Numbered from the stretch's first letter, positions 52,704-62,903 are shown. The stretch: DNA of 64,000 nucleotides from Azorinus chamasolen (GCA_963576725.1 OY755239.1:56259640-56323639); one strand, 5' to 3'. The notes: a model not told the origin generated them from the letters alone. Numbers and translations: made by a program.

Positions 52704-53108
52704 TACAGTAGAACCTGTTTTAGATGGCCATTTATTTATTGAATATAGGAGTCTTAAAAAGCACGTGGTTGCTTAATGCCTGGTAAATGCATTGCAGAAA
52801 GTTCCAGTGGTGGTTTTTGTATTATTTTGAGTTATTACCTGCCATAAAAGACCCAGGTTTAGACCTCATTTTATAGGTGCTTAACCCTTTCCCTCATATA
52901 AACGTGTTTTTACGTAGAGAACCCGTCTGATCAGGGTCTACTCTGTTTGCTAACATAATTTGATAGATCTGTTTCTATACTTTCTAAATTGTCTACAATG
53001 TTCCACCTTCCATATTTCATTGTAACTATTTTGTTAATGAATCTTCAATAGTACTGAAAATTGGCCTAAATACAGAACAGAGAAAGGGTTAAAACAAATT
53101 CTACTGTA
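52704..53108. mobile_element. PD host interrupted by PC
   Basis: TACAGTAGAACCTGTTTTAGA on the left. The right TIR is split: ATAGGTGC-TTAA, then PC, then TTAA-AACAAATTCTACTGTA. The PD dyad is worn (GAAAGTTCCAGTGGTGG). Confidence 0.85.
52881..53092 (-). mobile_element. PC element at a TTAA in the PD right TIR
   Basis: TTAACCCTTTCCCTCATATA to GAACAGAGAAAGGGTTAA. The left hairpin arm is missing (TTTTTACGTAGAGAACC), the mirror GTCTGATCAGGGTCTACTC is kept. Confidence 0.85.
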
Positions 53109-53658
53109 TATTCAAAGAAACAATATTTTAGGGAATTAATGAATAAATGCGGGGGAAATTATTCTTCACCGGTTAAAAGGACCGGTTGAAAGTCCGGATG
53201 AGTCGATGTTATGCGCTAAAAATGGTACATTGGCCCCAAGAGTACATTCTGGATTGCCGAAACATAAAACCTCTAATGCTACAGATGTAACCACTGCAAT
53301 GACATTGTATGGGTATTCTCGTAACAGCTACATGCAATAGACCGGACACTAAAACGATAAAATAAACCATGTTCACAAGGGCGCCCACAACTGCATGTTT
53401 GGTTATTATATAAACCATAAGTAAGCAAGTTGCAATTACGTTCAAGTTATTGTATGTATAATGTCTAGTGTTCTATCACCATGGAAATTGACAGGGACTG
53501 GTGTAGCTTGATTTTAAAGGAGAACAAAATCCTAAATTGTCTGCCTTTCTGTCAAATTATTCCACACGTTGATGGACAAATGCATATACGTTTGCTCAGT
53601 GATCAAATCAAATCAAATAGTTGTTCTGCATGTTCCAGTTAAACTTGTACATTACAAT
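53109..53658. other. No recognisable gene
   Basis: A short palindromic patch CACCGGTTAAAAGGACCGGT at 53170. A 78-codon minus-strand frame shows no domain. Confidence 0.4.
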
Positions 53659-53847
53659 AAAGTAAAACCCCTCCAAACCGGACGTTCTATGTAGTAACAA
53701 TATCGGTCTTGGAGACAAGTGGCAGCTTAATGCAGGGTAAACGTCAGAAAGCTCTTCCAGGCTTTTACCTTGCATACTTCAGCCACCAGTCTAAAAGTAT
53801 CTAATTTCTGTTATACTAGAATTCCGGTTTGGAGGAGTTTTACTGTA
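53659..53847. mobile_element. PD element, GGAATTC-TIR subtype
   Basis: AAAGTAAAACCCCTCCAAAC to GTTTGGAGGAGTTTTACTGTA. Hairpin AGTGGCAGCTTAATGCAGGG, shortened dyad GAAAGCTCTTCCAGGC. Confidence 0.8.
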
Positions 53848-54074
53848 TGTGAAAATGAACAGAATAACGACATGGCAAATGATACACAATAAAGCGATTA
53901 AATACCGATCTTCCAAGTAGAACGTACGCTATTAGACAAAGAATAGTTATGTCTATTTCTGAAAGGATAATCTGCCATAATTTATACTAATGGTGGTAAT
54001 AAATCATTTAGATAATGCTTAGGCGTTACAATATTGGTATGTGTTCCATGAATTGATCCCCTTCTTTCTTCCTC

Positions 54075-54183
54075 TGTGAGCTTTCTGCATGGCGTTCACC
54101 CTGCATTAAGCAGCTACCTGACTAAAGGTATTAAATTTCTTCTATACTAGAATTCCGGTTTAGAGGGAGTTGTTTTTACTGTA
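54075..54183. mobile_element. PD right half
   Basis: GTGAGCTTTCTGCATGGCG, CACCCTGCATTAAGCAGCTACC and CTAGAATTCCGGTTTAGAGG to TTTTTACTGTA. Confidence 0.7.
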
Positions 54184-54396
54184 CTTTACATTGACGTTGC
54201 AAAATACAATGCATATATGAGAAGACATTCATTTGATCCTCATATCTATAATAGATGGCCTTATGGGAGCATTTTGTGATCTATTGTCAACATTAAATCT
54301 CAATGAAAAACGCGTTTTGTTTTCAAGCTATACATTGGCCAAGTTAAAAGGTTAAGCTTACGTCGGTAAGATCTGAGAACATAAATGACCTTATTC

Positions 54397-54538
54397 AGAG
54401 CTACAAATAGGATGCGTAAATTAAAACATTTCCAATAATAACTCTTCGAGACGATTCTAAAGAGTGGTCACAATATAGGGTTTCGTGGAGAAGTGACGAT
54501 TTTAGTATTTGAATACGCACCCTTATCTGTAGCTCTGA
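54397..54538. mobile_element. PJ element, left arm centre deleted
   Basis: CAGAGCTACAAATAGGATGCG to TTATCTGTAGCTCTG. The left arm jumps from CAATAATAACTC to the apex CTTCGAGACGATTC. The mirror GTGGTCACAATATAGGGTTT is complete. Confidence 0.78.
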
Positions 54539-54775
54539 CCTTATTACATAAGCCATTCGCTAATAAGTGACCCTATTATATAAGCCATTCGGGTTAAGGA
54601 TGCATTAGAAGATATTAACACATCTGTTTCTTAATACTTCCAGATTATTTTCAATCATTCATTCGGACACGATGAATTGGTAATTCCCTGGGCAAATGAT
54701 TTTACTGGTTTATTATATTACATAAAGACAAAAAACTACAGTGTATGGTAACACATCTTTATTTCATTGTCGCCG

Positions 54776-54983
54776 CATTAACTAGTTCGCTGTCAAATTG
54801 TGACGTCTGCAAACGTTGCCGTCTGCTACAATTTTCATTTTTCTTCATTTTTGTTTCAAGAACCAGTCACAGTAACAAACAGTTTGGATCCTGATGAGAT
54901 GCCGTGATACTCGGCGTTTCATCTTGATCCAAACTGTTTACATAGGTATAATCACAGATGCGACACTGTTAGCGAAAGAGTTA
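54776..54983. mobile_element. PE-like element, TTAA ends
   Basis: ATTAACTAGTTCGCTGTC to GTTAGCGAAAGAGTTAA. Core AAACAGTTTGGATCCTGATG, dyad GATGCCGTGATACTCGGCGTT, mirror GATCCAAACTGTTTACATAG. Confidence 0.75.
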
Positions 54984-55213
54984 ACATGTCCGAGTCTTCA
55001 GTTTAGTCCATATAAGAGCCAAACTGTGTGTCACCGGAATTCAAAATACCCTGACAATCGAACCCTTGCTCTTAAATAGAAATTGATAGCAGTTTTTATG
55101 ACTTTGCTAATCAAACTAACACTTTGAATGATTGTTTGATCGCCCATATATTTCTCTGCATAAGTACTCTAATGGATAGAGGGATCACAGACTAACTGTT
55201 CCGAACAGCAACT

Positions 55214-55631
55214 CAGAGCTCCAGGTAAGATGCGTAAATTAAAACATTACCAAGAATAATTTCTATATTTTCCACCAAACCGTACGTTGTGACAAATCTT
55301 TAGAATCGTCTCGATTTCGGCGCAAAATGTCTAATTCTCGTCTGCAATGTAATTTATGTTAAGTCATTTGGTAAAATAAGGAAATGAGATAAATAAATGC
55401 AAATTTCAAAGGAATAAAGCGCAGATATAGAAGAAGAGTTTGAGACAAATAGTGAAGTCCCTGCTCAGACGCCGCCTTGAAAAGGCGGCGTCTGATCTGG
55501 GACTGCATTATATGTCGTGGTGTATTAATGCGACATAGGAAGTGAAAGGGCTAAGCAGTGGTCCCAATATAGGGTTTGGTGGAGAAATTATGAATTTAGT
55601 ACTTGAGTACGCCCGTTTATATGTTGCTCTG
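55214..55631. mobile_element. PJ host interrupted by PI
   Basis: Left arm CAGAGCTCCAGGTAAGATGC through CTTTAGAATCGTCTCGA, right arm resuming CAGTGGTCCCAATATAGGG to GTTGCTCTG. The insert sits next to the apex of the PJ hairpin. Confidence 0.75.
55317..55556. mobile_element. PI element inside PJ
   Basis: TTTCGGCGCAAAATGTCTAA to AGTGAAAGGGCTAA. Perfect hairpin centre GACGCCGCCTTGAAAAGGCGGCGTC in two halves. The outermost left TTAACCC is lost. Confidence 0.82.
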
Positions 55632-55673
55632 CAGATTTGTTGCAAGGCCAAAAGCTACATAAATATCTCCTTA

Positions 55674-56709
55674 TACCCCCATTCCACTGGCGGCGTTTCC
55701 ACTGCGCTCATGGCGATCATGGCGCTTCTTCAAAATCTTCCAAATCGCCGCAGAAGCGCCGTCATGTGCCTAATTTTGGGACTTGGGCGTTTCTAGTACG
55801 CTTATAGTACGCTTCAAGAACGACCTCGCTGCGCTGTGTACGATCCTGTTGCGATGTTGCTGCGCTTCTATGGCGATTGAGGTCTCTCCAAGACGCTTCT
55901 ACTACGCTTCCACTACAAGGGATTTCAGGCTACGATTCGTCTACGCTTATTACGTTGCTGTTACGACCTTGCTTCGACCTATGCGCAGGAGCTGCGCTTC
56001 TGTTGCGCTTTTGGAACGTTTCTATATAAAATGGGTGATTAAACTGATTTCATAGTAGTTGACCATCATCCTTCGAAGTAAATTGATCAAATTGTTTTGA
56101 AGACCCAGATCAAGAAAACACAGTGTTGGGCCTGATCTAGGTCTTCTTTTTGCAAGCATTAACATTTTCCCCGTTCAATATCCATGTAAGAAAGCACAAT
56201 CTTATGAATATTTATTAGCTGCATTTTTAAAATTTAACCTTTTTAAGAAATGTTTTTGCTTTGACAAAAAACTGTAGAATCATATTTATATCATGTTATA
56301 AGCAAACAGAGCAGACCCTGATCAGACGGTTCCAATAGGAGCTTCTGATCTAGGTCTACTCTGTTTGCAAATGTGTGAAAAAGCATTTGTATTCGGACAA
56401 ATATCTCGGCGCTTTTGTTGCGATGCGACTGCGATTGCGCTACGTTACTCACGCTGCGGCTACGATACTGCTGCGTTCATGAATTTCTTACTACGCTTCT
56501 GCAGCGATTCGAATCCACGGCGATGCCACTACGATTGTTTTGAGCAAGGTCAAAACAATCGCCGTGAAGTGGCGATCAAGAAGTTTCTGTTACGCTTCTA
56601 CTACGACCAGGGCGCTTCTACTGCGCTGTTGCAGCTCCTGCTACGATATGCAGCGTTTTTACCAAAATTTCGAAGCGTAGCGGAATCGCCGCTCAGTGGA
56701 ATGGGGGTA
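55674..56709. mobile_element. CpG-dense DNA element with TIRs and TTA duplication
   Basis: Left end TACCCCCATTCCACTGGCGG and right end CAGTGGAATGGGGGTA are inverted repeats. Both flanks carry TTA (55671-55673 and 56710-56712), fitting a 3-bp target duplication. The interior consists of short degenerate units built on TACGCTTCTAC and GCGCTTCT, rich in CpG, which leaves long spurious frames. It is interrupted at about 56060-56396 by PC/PG-type sequence. PIF/Harbinger-like insertion is possible from the TTA target (inference). No transposase. Confidence 0.7.
56060..56396. mobile_element. PG/PC sequence inside the CpG-dense element
   Basis: A worn hairpin GAAGACCCAGATCAAG ... CCTGATCTAGGTCTTC (about 56098-56144), then TTAACATTTTCCCCGTTC, PG interior, core GCAAACAGAGCAGACCCTGATC, dyad ACGGTTCCAATAGGAGC, mirror GATCTAGGTCTACTCTGTTTGC. 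Confidence 0.7.
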
Positions 56710-56713
56710 TTAG

Positions 56714-56988
56714 CTATGATAGTCTGTGTATTTGGTGGGTTCTCGCTTAAGGACATGCTTGCCTGGCACATTTACCCGTTTATAATAATCAATAATGTAC
56801 ATTTGTCAGTGGTTGTCTTGAACTAGATCCTACTTTTGGAAGACATTATTTTTGAAAACTGGATAAAAGTTAATAAAACTTTGTTCGTTTCAATGAAATA
56901 TGGTCTGAACTGGACAGACGTATATATCACTTGGGACACTTGAACGCCTTCAATGATTGGGAAAATGAAAATGTCTATAACATACTTT
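56714..56988. other. No recognisable feature
   Basis: AT-rich filler. Confidence 0.4.
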
Positions 56989-57185
56989 GTTACCCTTTCA
57001 ACGCTGACGTTTCAAATTGACAACCCCAAGACTCAAACTGGCCACGCTTATCGTGAATATTCATGGGGTGTATGTAAAAAAAATTAGTGTAACATGATAA
57101 CCAGTACATATCTTAATGCGCGGGCTCCTCTGGGAGCTGTTTAAAAAGGACATAAGTGACTCGTTTTCCGCTCTGAAAGGGTTAA
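56989..57185. mobile_element. PF element, hairpin left arm lost
   Basis: GTTACCCTTTCAACGCTGAC to GCTCTGAAAGGGTTAA. The hairpin is reduced to CGGGCTCCTCTGGGAGCTG. Confidence 0.68.
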
Positions 57186-57467
57186 GTAACACGCTAAATA
57201 ATACGAGAACTGAAACGTTTAAATATTTCAGCACGTAAACACGTTGATTTCTCTGGAGAACTAGGTGACTAATGTAATATAAATAAAAATTACTGATGTG
57301 AGAACATAATTAAGTAAGACTTTGCTTTATGTGTTTATTTATGCGGTAACGTGACCTTAACAACATTCTAGCACGAACGGATTAAAACTTATATATATCC
57401 CCACAGAACACAAGTGTGTCAGAGCAATATATAAAGAATACACAAATCATCGTAATATCTTATTTGT

Positions 57468-57545
57468 GACCACTCGTTAGAAACGTCTCGAAAAGGTGGT
57501 TCTAAAGAGGTGTCACAACATAGGGTTTGGTTTGAAGATAAAGAA
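57468..57545. mobile_element. PJ fragment around the apex
   Basis: TGACCACTCGTTAGAAACGTC, apex CGAAAAGGTGG, mirror GTGTCACAACATAGGGTTTG. Confidence 0.6.
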
Positions 57546-57563
57546 GTTATTCATTAAGATATC

Positions 57564-57794
57564 TTAACCCTTCTCTTGCTGAATTTTAAAATGCGTTTCT
57601 CCTTCTTTGCCCGTGCCCTGTCGTATAATTACGAGTATTTCGCTGTGCAATCACTGCTGTGGATTGCACTGGTTGTACAATCAACTTGTAAATAGTGCAG
57701 ACCCTGATGAGACAGCTCCTGTAGGAGCTGTCTCATCTGGGTCTTCACTATTTACAGGTAGGTATATTGACGCGAATAGCAAGCGAAGGGTTAA
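57564..57794 (-). mobile_element. PB element, reverse
   Basis: TTAACCCTTCTCTTGCTGAA to AGCAAGCGAAGGGTTAA, dyad ACAGCTCCTGTAGGAGCTGT. It produces a decoy frame containing NSADPDETAPVGAVSSGS. Confidence 0.88.
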
Positions 57795-57959
57795 TTCAGA
57801 CACTGTATCTAGGTCTCTGGTGTGCCTGTTGTGCACTGATTTGAATACCCGAGTTCATAGAATTGGTTTATGACGATATGTTGTAATTCACATAAAACAC
57901 CATAATCAAAACACAAGTAATTTCTCGAATATATTCACTTATCAGGCTAATACAGAATA

Positions 57960-58105
57960 CAGTAAAAATACTATAGGCCGGAATTCTGGTAAATAATAAT
58001 TTATATACTTTTAGGCAGGTTGGTGCTTAATGCAGTATGAAAGTAACGCATAAAGCGGGAAAGCTTTGTGCATTATTTTCATCATGCCTTAAGCAACCAC
58101 TTGGC
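57960..58105. mobile_element. PD element, right part displaced by PC
   Basis: TACAGTAAAAATACTATAGG, hairpin GGTTGGTGCTTAATGCAG, dyad AAAGCGGGAAAGCTTTG, mirror CATGCCTTAAGCAACCAC, then the PC insert. A worn continuation GCGCTCGCTTTAGAG follows PC at about 58377. Confidence 0.65.
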
Positions 58106-58353
58106 TTAACTATTTCCCTGTTCTGTGTTTATTACAAATTTCAATACCTACTGAATATTCATGGACAAAAAGGTTTTAATGAAATATGGAAGGTGGAGCA
58201 TTGTAGCCATTTTAGAAACTAAAGAAACAGATCTATCAAATTCCATAAGCAAACAGAGCTGACCCTGATCAGACAGGTCCTATAGGAGCCATCTGATCTG
58301 ATTCTATCCTGTTTGCAGATTCGTAAACACGTTTAAACGAGGGAAAGGGTTAA
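58106..58353 (+). mobile_element. PC element next to PD
   Basis: TTAACTATTTCCCTGTTCTG to GAGGGAAAGGGTTAA. Core GCAAACAGAGCTGACCCTGATC, dyad ACAGGTCCTATAGGAGCCAT, mirror GATCTGATTCTATCCTG. Confidence 0.82.
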
Positions 58354-58474
58354 AGCTCATCATAAATATGTATAGGCGCTCGCTTTAGAGAAATGTTGTT
58401 TTTTTCTGTCCGTGTTATAGTTTGCAGTATCATTCGACAGCATAGAGTAGTTAGAACCACGTGAAGTGTTTACG

Positions 58475-58941
58475 TTAACCCTTTTCTTCATATGAACGTA
58501 CAGTAAAACCCCTCTAATGCGACCACTTTATGAACAAACATGGCTGTCTTCATAAGCAGGTGGTTGCTTAATGCAGGACGAAAGTTATGCAGAAAGCTCC
58601 TGTATGAGCTTTCTACATAACTTTCGTCCTGCATTAAGCTACCACCTGCCTTTGCCACTGTGCATTATGCTCATTTTTGGTGGTCGCATTAGAGGGGTTT
58701 TACTGTATTTTCACTCATTTGGAAACAGAGAAGTTCACTCATTTGCAAACATAGAAGATCCAGATCAGACATCTCCTATAGGAGCCGTCTAATGAGGGTC
58801 TGTCCCGTTTGCTAATGGAATTTTATAGACCTGTTTCTTTTGTTTCTAAATTGGATACAATGTTCCACCTTCTATATTTCATTACAACTATTTGGTATTG
58901 AAATTTGGACTAAATATAGAACAAGAAAATAGTAGAGTTAA
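58475..58941 (-). mobile_element. PC host element split by PD
   Basis: TTAACCCTTTTCTTCATATG to the end AATAGTAGAGTTAA. After the insert the PC hairpin follows (GCAAACATAGAAGATCCAGATC, dyad CATCTCCTATAGGAGCCG), with a short duplicated TTCACTCATTTGSAAACA just before it. Confidence 0.8.
58499..58707. mobile_element. PD element inserted in PC (TA target)
   Basis: TACAGTAAAACCCCTCTAATG to CATTAGAGGGGTTTTACTGTA, near-perfect TIRs. Dyad GAAAGCTCCTGTATGAGCTTTC. Flanks AACG and TTTTCACTC join to the normal PC sequence with a single TA, so TA target duplication is readable. Confidence 0.92.
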
Positions 58942-59094
58942 TATTGTCATTGACAGGCGGTCTCTCCAGTACACACACATAACTCTTCACTTGCTGTGAA
59001 AGAATAATGCCTGCTCAACTTTTGATTTTGTGCAATGGTGACTATTTCCGAGTCGAGGCATTTTTTTAGAAACTATTAACACTTTAACACTGTG

Positions 59095-59365
59095 GTGTGC
59101 GGTGGTCTAGTGGTAACGCGCTTGACTATCATTCCGGAGGTCCTGGGTTCAAATCACGGTCCCTCCCGGAACTTTCAGAGATACTTTTCAGTATCTCCCA
59201 CCCGCACATTCTCTCCACCCAGGGGTTACAATGGGTACCTGTGATTGTCACTAGCCGGGACTGCGGTTGAATGATTGCGCCATATGTTAGCCTTAGACCG
59301 ATGGTGATACTTCTTTTAGGGTTCGAAGTTACTGTAGTCAAAATTACATCAGATTCAAATTTAAT
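59095..59365 (+). mobile_element. tRNA-derived SINE
   Basis: The head is tRNA-like with internal pol III promoter boxes: A box TGGTCTAGTGG (59103-59113) and B box GGTTCAAATC (59146-59155), about 33 bp apart. The tRNA-unrelated body follows, including CCGGGACTGCGGTTGAATGA. The acceptor stem does not pair like a true tRNA. The minus-strand open frame through it is a by-product. Confidence 0.78.
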
Positions 59366-60291
59366 CAAAATAAGGGTTAACGAGGAAGTCCCTACATTAA
59401 GCGCATATTTTCAATAGCATCATAAAACTACTAGGTATTTGTTAAGTTCAATCATTATTATGAAGATTGTCAATTTGAACCAACATCGGAAAATGCCTAT
59501 GTGATACATATACATATAGGCCTTTTCATCGAGACTTATAGTTTTTGTTCTACAACAAAATAGGTTCGACTTTGGTTGAACAATTAGCGAATCTAAACCG
59601 TGAGCCGAATACATACTATTATCTTACCTCCTACTAAATTCTAGTCATTCCATTGGTCAATTGAGGTCACGTCTTTATCATGTCCTTATCACGTCTTTAC
59701 AAGAGTTACTTCCCTTGCTTGATAGCCTAATGCTTTTCTCCAATTTTTAATAATCATTCATGTTTATTCTAGCATAGTTTTTAAAAAAATGCATACATAT
59801 AATTTGTACTTTATAGGCATTGAAATATAAATATAAGTTAGTTTTATAATGATAAAAATAAAAAAAAATAAAAATATATAAACGAAATTTGAGTAAAACA
59901 AACAATTATTTTCTTTTGTTCTATTAAAGGGAGGTACTTTACAATTAAAAGAAAATGTCATATCAAGGTCGCAAGAGATCTATGGCAGAAAATTATACGA
60001 AATGATACGTGTATAAAATATATATTTGAAATACTGTTTAGATATGGTGTGAGACAACCATTATTCTATAGCATTCTGTGGTTGTTTGTAAAAAGAAAAT
60101 ACGTCTGCACAAAGCCATACATGAAGGCCTATGATGCAATCATGCATGTAAATGCTTGAAATTAAAGGTGGTCGGTAAGATAAATTCATCCCATATGAAT
60201 ATTTGCTGGCAGTGTATACTCGATATTAGGGACACTAAGCACTGCATAACTAATAATGCATTGCCGAATACATCGTGAACATGGCTTCTTC
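59366..60291. other. No recognisable gene
   Basis: Strongly AT-rich with A-runs around 59830-59880. No exon or element ends seen. Confidence 0.45.
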
Positions 60292-60547
60292 GGTTTTCTT
60301 GCGATATGCATCTTTTCAGCATACAAACAAATGATTAATGTAATTGTTAGGCATTTCTTAAACACGTTGCAAATAGAGACCTGCACTTCGCGTAATGGTA
60401 TCATGTACCGTCATATTCGACTGGTTTTCATGCGATGTGCATCTTTTCAGCATACAATCCATTTATTTATGTAATTGTTATGCATTTTTAAAACAGGATG
60501 CAAATAGAGACTTTCACTTCTAGTGATGTTATCATGTACCGTCATAA
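60292..60547. repeat. Tandem duplication, period about 128 bp
   Basis: Both copies hold TGCATCTTTTCAGCATACAA, TATGTAATTGTTAKGCATTT-type sequence, GCAAATAGAGAC and ATCATGTACCGTCATA. About one difference in eight by eye. Confidence 0.88.
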
Positions 60548-60673
60548 TTATTCAACTCCTGTCTGCTGGTACAGACCTTACGAATTAAAACAATAGGGCA
60601 TCTAAGTATTTTGACAGAAAGGTAATTGATGAAATTCAAATAAGTTAACTTTTCTAACGCTAAGTGTGAACTT

Positions 60674-60790
60674 ACCTGCATTTGCAAACAGCATAGATCT
60701 AGATAAAACGCCGAGGAATTCGGCACCTCATCAGGATCCAAACTGCTTGATACTCGGTCAATAGTGTATAACCTTTCGAACGGATCGGCC
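60674..60790. mobile_element. PE element
   Basis: GCAAACAGCATAGATCTAGA, dyad ACGCCGAGGAATTCGGCACC, mirror GGATCCAAACTGCTTGATAC. A strong minus-strand donor-like GCAG|GTAAGT lies at its edge by chance. Confidence 0.65.
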
Positions 60791-61134
60791 AATATCAAAC
60801 ATTGTTAACATGTCAGGGTTTGAACAAGACTCGGCATTAATTCAGTATGAGAAGGGTACGTTGAATGATGTAAATGAAATGATTACACTCTGTCTAGACT
60901 GCGTGAATTTTGATTTAGCATCGTAAATCGCATTGATAGTTTTTAAATCAGACGTATCACAATGGCCCGAACACTTTGAAAATCAGTTACAGGCTTTTTA
61001 AAAACAAAATGATTTTGTGACCATCTTAAAGTTTATAATAAGCAGGTATAACATTTTTGCAGAAGGCATACGTTTTAACGTTAAATGAATACTGATGCTT
61101 AGTTTTAACCCTTAGTCCGATGTAACATTATTTT

Positions 61135-61325
61135 GAGGTCCAGATCAGATCCGTAAATTAAACATTTTGAAGAATAGTTCCTTTATTTCTTCACCAAACC
61201 CTATACTCTTACTACTCTTTAGAATCGTCTCGAAGAGACGCTTCTAAAGAGTGGTCACAGTATAAGATTTGGTGGAGAAATGGCGATTGTAGTATTTGGA
61301 CAGACACCTTTATCTGTAGCTCTGG
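61135..61325. mobile_element. PJ element, best copy
   Basis: Arms CCACCAAACCCTATACTC ... CTCTTTAGAATCGTC and mirror to GGTTTGGTGG...TATCTGTAGCTCTG around apex GTCTCGAAGAGAC. The outer arms differ in the usual asymmetric way. Confidence 0.8.
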
Positions 61326-61554
61326 TTATTGGCTAGCTACTCAATTCTGACCAGATGCACGTTTTGCCTTCATCCAATTCGTTCTAAAAATTGGAGAAAG
61401 TATTGGCAGTGTGTCACTTGAACATTGACGTATGTTTCGTCTGGTTTATGTTGTAAAGACACTAAATACATTACAGTCATAAAATGCATAACCATGCTTA
61501 ACATTAATACAATTGATTACACCCTTTCCCTCATGAATAGTCATGTTAGAAACA

Positions 61555-61713
61555 GAGATCCAGTACAGATGTGTAAATTTAAACATTTACAAGAATAACT
61601 GTTTTATTTCTCCACCAAACCCTATTTTCTGACCACTCTTTAAAATCATCGTCTCGTTTGGTGAAAAATGATCATTTTAATATGTGAGTACGCCCCTTTA
61701 TCTGTAGCTCTGA
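61555..61713. mobile_element. PJ element, right arm centre deleted
   Basis: Left arm complete to TTAAAATCATCGTCTCG, then directly TTTGGTGAAAAATG and TTTATCTGTAGCTCTG. Confidence 0.75.
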
Positions 61714-61747
61714 GAAAGTATGTTTTCGTGAAAATTAATTAGACTTT

Positions 61748-61961
61748 TTAACCCTTACAACGCTGAATTTTCAAATGGACTCTTCCAAAATTCAAATGGG
61801 TAAAGCTTGTAATGAATATTTAGGGATGTTTTCTAAAGAAAAGTGTAACATGACAAACACTGCAGACCCTGATGAGAGGGCTCCCCTAGGAGCCATCTCA
61901 TCTGGGTCTACACTGTTTGCAAAGGACATTAGTGACTCGGGTCCCGCACTGTAAGGGTTAA
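61748..61961. mobile_element. PF element, best copy
   Basis: TTAACCCTTACAACGCTGAA to CGCACTGTAAGGGTTAA. Core GACAAACACTGCAGACCCTGA, dyad GAGGGCTCCCCTAGGAGCCATC, mirror CTGGGTCTACACTGTTTGC. Confidence 0.88.
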
Positions 61962-61979
61962 ATGAAGTGTTTGCTAATA

Positions 61980-62145
61980 GCTAATACGATCACTCAAAAG
62001 AAGTATACGTCTGGATTTTAAAACAGGTGATAGCTTATATAACCGGACAAACGCCCTGCATTAAGCAACCAAATGATGTTTCAGTCTCCTATGCTAAATA
62101 AACTATATGGTCGCATTAGTGATACATTTTTGTAATAGTTTTTGA
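61980..62145. mobile_element. PD element, worn subtype
   Basis: AATACGATCACTCAAAAGAAG, inner arms GGTGATAGCTTATATAAC and GCCCTGCATTAAGCAACC without a dyad, right part GGTCGCATTAGTGATACAT. Confidence 0.55.
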
Positions 62146-62332
62146 AGAGAAATATCATTATTTATCATTTTAACTTACTCAAAACAAACAATGGTTGTAT
62201 CAGGGCTTTATATCAACTTTTGTAATGCTATTCCCCTTAAATAACTGCGAAATGTTAAAGTATTCGGTTTTTATTTGGTATAATATTGGATTTTTCTGGC
62301 AACACACATTATTCAGCCTGAATATTGAGTAT

Positions 62333-62556
62333 CTAATCACGTCATAGGCTATTTTTAGATACAACCTCTTTAAATAAATGTACCGAAAAGGAGCATTAAC
62401 TAGAGAAAAGGAAATTTTAGAATTTCGTAGTTTGAAACCATTGTGATAAATAGAGCATTTTCTCCTATAGGAGCAAGTGCTCTATTTATCACAATGGTTT
62501 CACAAAGTTACTTTTACAGAGTCGTTAAAAATCGTCAATATGAGGGAATTGGTTAA
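62333..62556 (-). mobile_element. PA element, reverse
   Basis: CTAATCACGTCATAGGC to GAGGGAATTGGTTAA, dyad TTTTCTCCTATAGGAGCAAG. Confidence 0.83.
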
Positions 62557-62730
62557 ATGAAACTTTACAGCAAACACGGCATGAATTCAAAATTCGTGTT
62601 GTTCTGTTGCTAATATACTGCGACATGTAATCCATTAAGAGTTGTGGTAGTCCATATTAAGTGTAGAAATTTATATACTAATATACTACAAAATATCATG
62701 ATCTAAATAAACGAGATTGCTTTACAAATC

Positions 62731-62903
62731 GTAACCTATTCCTTCATACTGACGCCCTTCGACGCGTCTGTAAAAGTCACTTTCTGAAACCATTTGGTTT
62801 CAAAGTTACATAATTCTAAGATTTCCTTTTTTTCTAGTAAATGCCCCTTTTGAATAGATTCAACGAGGTCGGGTCTAAAATAGCCTATGAGGGAATGGGT
62901 TAA
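62731..62903 (+). mobile_element. PA element with almost all of the hairpin deleted
   Basis: GTAACCTATTCCTTCATACT to GAGGGAATGGGTTAA. The hairpin is reduced to GAAACCATTTGGTTTC. Both flanks of the element are otherwise complete. Confidence 0.88.

Noticed and set aside
55542..56826. Long plus-strand frames as genes
   Set aside because: They come from CpG-rich short repeats with few stop codons and are cut by the nested PG element.
59129..59368. Minus-strand frame ending RDLNPGPPE
   Set aside because: It is the reverse of the SINE, a common by-product peptide.
60661..60680. Strong donor GCAG|GTAAGT on the minus strand
   Set aside because: It is at the edge of a PE hairpin with no coding frame before it.
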